Assembly: GCA_950097015.1 (NCBI GenBank)
Contig: CATNEN010000024.1
Coordinates: 1,014,001 to 1,078,000, forward strand
DNA length: 64,000 nt
Origin: Macrostomum hystrix
Taxonomy: Eukaryota; Platyhelminthes; Macrostomidae
Direction: 5' to 3'
Part shown: piece by piece, positions 63,661 through 64,000 of the stretch
Numbering within the stretch: position 1 is the stretch's first letter
Layout of the letters: every line of letters begins with the position of its first letter
Notes under the pieces: generated by a model
Database searches by the model: none
What the model was told of the DNA's origin: nothing
Seen by the model: the letters and a program-made list of their open reading frames with translations, nothing else
Position numbers and translations under genes: made by a program

Positions 63661-64000
63661 TTGTTTGTTTGTTTTTGTGTTTTTGTGTCTATGGTGTTTG
63701 CAACAGTTTTATATATTCGTTTAATTCATCATTTCAGTTAAACTTTTCAGAAATATTTAAAAATAAATTAGAAGGCTTTTTACCGTTTGCTATTTCTGTG
63801 ACGTTTCCTGTGGCGTATGCTTTAATAAGTTCTCTTATCTATTTAAGTTGGACAAAAGCGTTAGCTTTATGAGCACATTTATTGTTTTGCCGTTCAAGTG
63901 AGCATACTGTTAGTATAATATCTGTTGATAGTCATGGCAATACAATCGCAACGCTGCTGGTCATGCAATCAAGTTCGATATTCACTCGCGTGGGATTCTT
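63661..64000. other. Terminal spacer
   Basis: Begins with a T/GT-rich tract; AT-rich, no supported feature. The window ends mid-spacer. Confidence 0.5.

Overview
This is animal nuclear DNA. The genes are intron-rich, with GT-AG introns whose phases match, and they encode metazoan families: a centrosomal coiled-coil protein, a Cys-loop chloride channel, a Mab-21/cGAS-like protein and a multi-Tudor germline protein. The introns are loaded with minisatellites. An LTR retrotransposon with CsRn1-clade hallmarks (CHCC-type gag finger, tRNA-Trp-like primer site) fits a flatworm or other lophotrochozoan. A Macrostomum-like flatworm is my best guess, but that is inference.

Layout. 1-2665: AT-rich, with a Merlin-like transposase fossil on the minus strand. 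2666-7866 (+): CCDC77, four visible exons; its first intron carries a foldback-type transposon (3270-5233) inserted in a minisatellite. 8400-11150: two intergenic minisatellites. 11505-15640: a SINE copy, a dead Crypton recombinase (12231-13505, -) and two MITE-like inverted-repeat elements. 16269-17312 (-): an intronless DXD glycosyltransferase of the Gly_transf_sug type. 17876-24143: long minisatellites and a second SINE. 24736-34944 (+): an anion-selective Cys-loop receptor gene, four exons, all phase 0, with introns mostly made of tandem repeats. 35200-38600: two large intergenic minisatellites. 39879-47390 (+): a gene whose four exons join in frame into an 844-residue ankyrin-Mab-21 (cGAS-like) protein; its first intron holds an intact antisense Ty3/gypsy element (40627-44975) with identical LTRs. 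48591-63053 (+): an 11-exon gene for a 1880-residue protein with two B-boxes, a helical region and five Tudor domains, resembling RNF17/Qin of the piRNA pathway. 63270-64000: one more minisatellite.

About 22-23 kb, roughly a third of the window, is tandem minisatellite, usually one private unit per intron or spacer. Most long open frames in the window are by-products of these arrays. The genes are not an operon. The Tudor protein (transposon silencing) and the Mab-21 protein (a family that includes nucleic-acid sensors) are neighbours in a transposon-rich region, but no functional link can be read from the sequence.

The observations most worth following are the ankyrin-Mab-21 fusion, the foldback element with tandem-repeat arms, the 50-bp array whose minus strand repeats a juxtaposed 3'/5' splice-site motif, and the general minisatellite load of introns.
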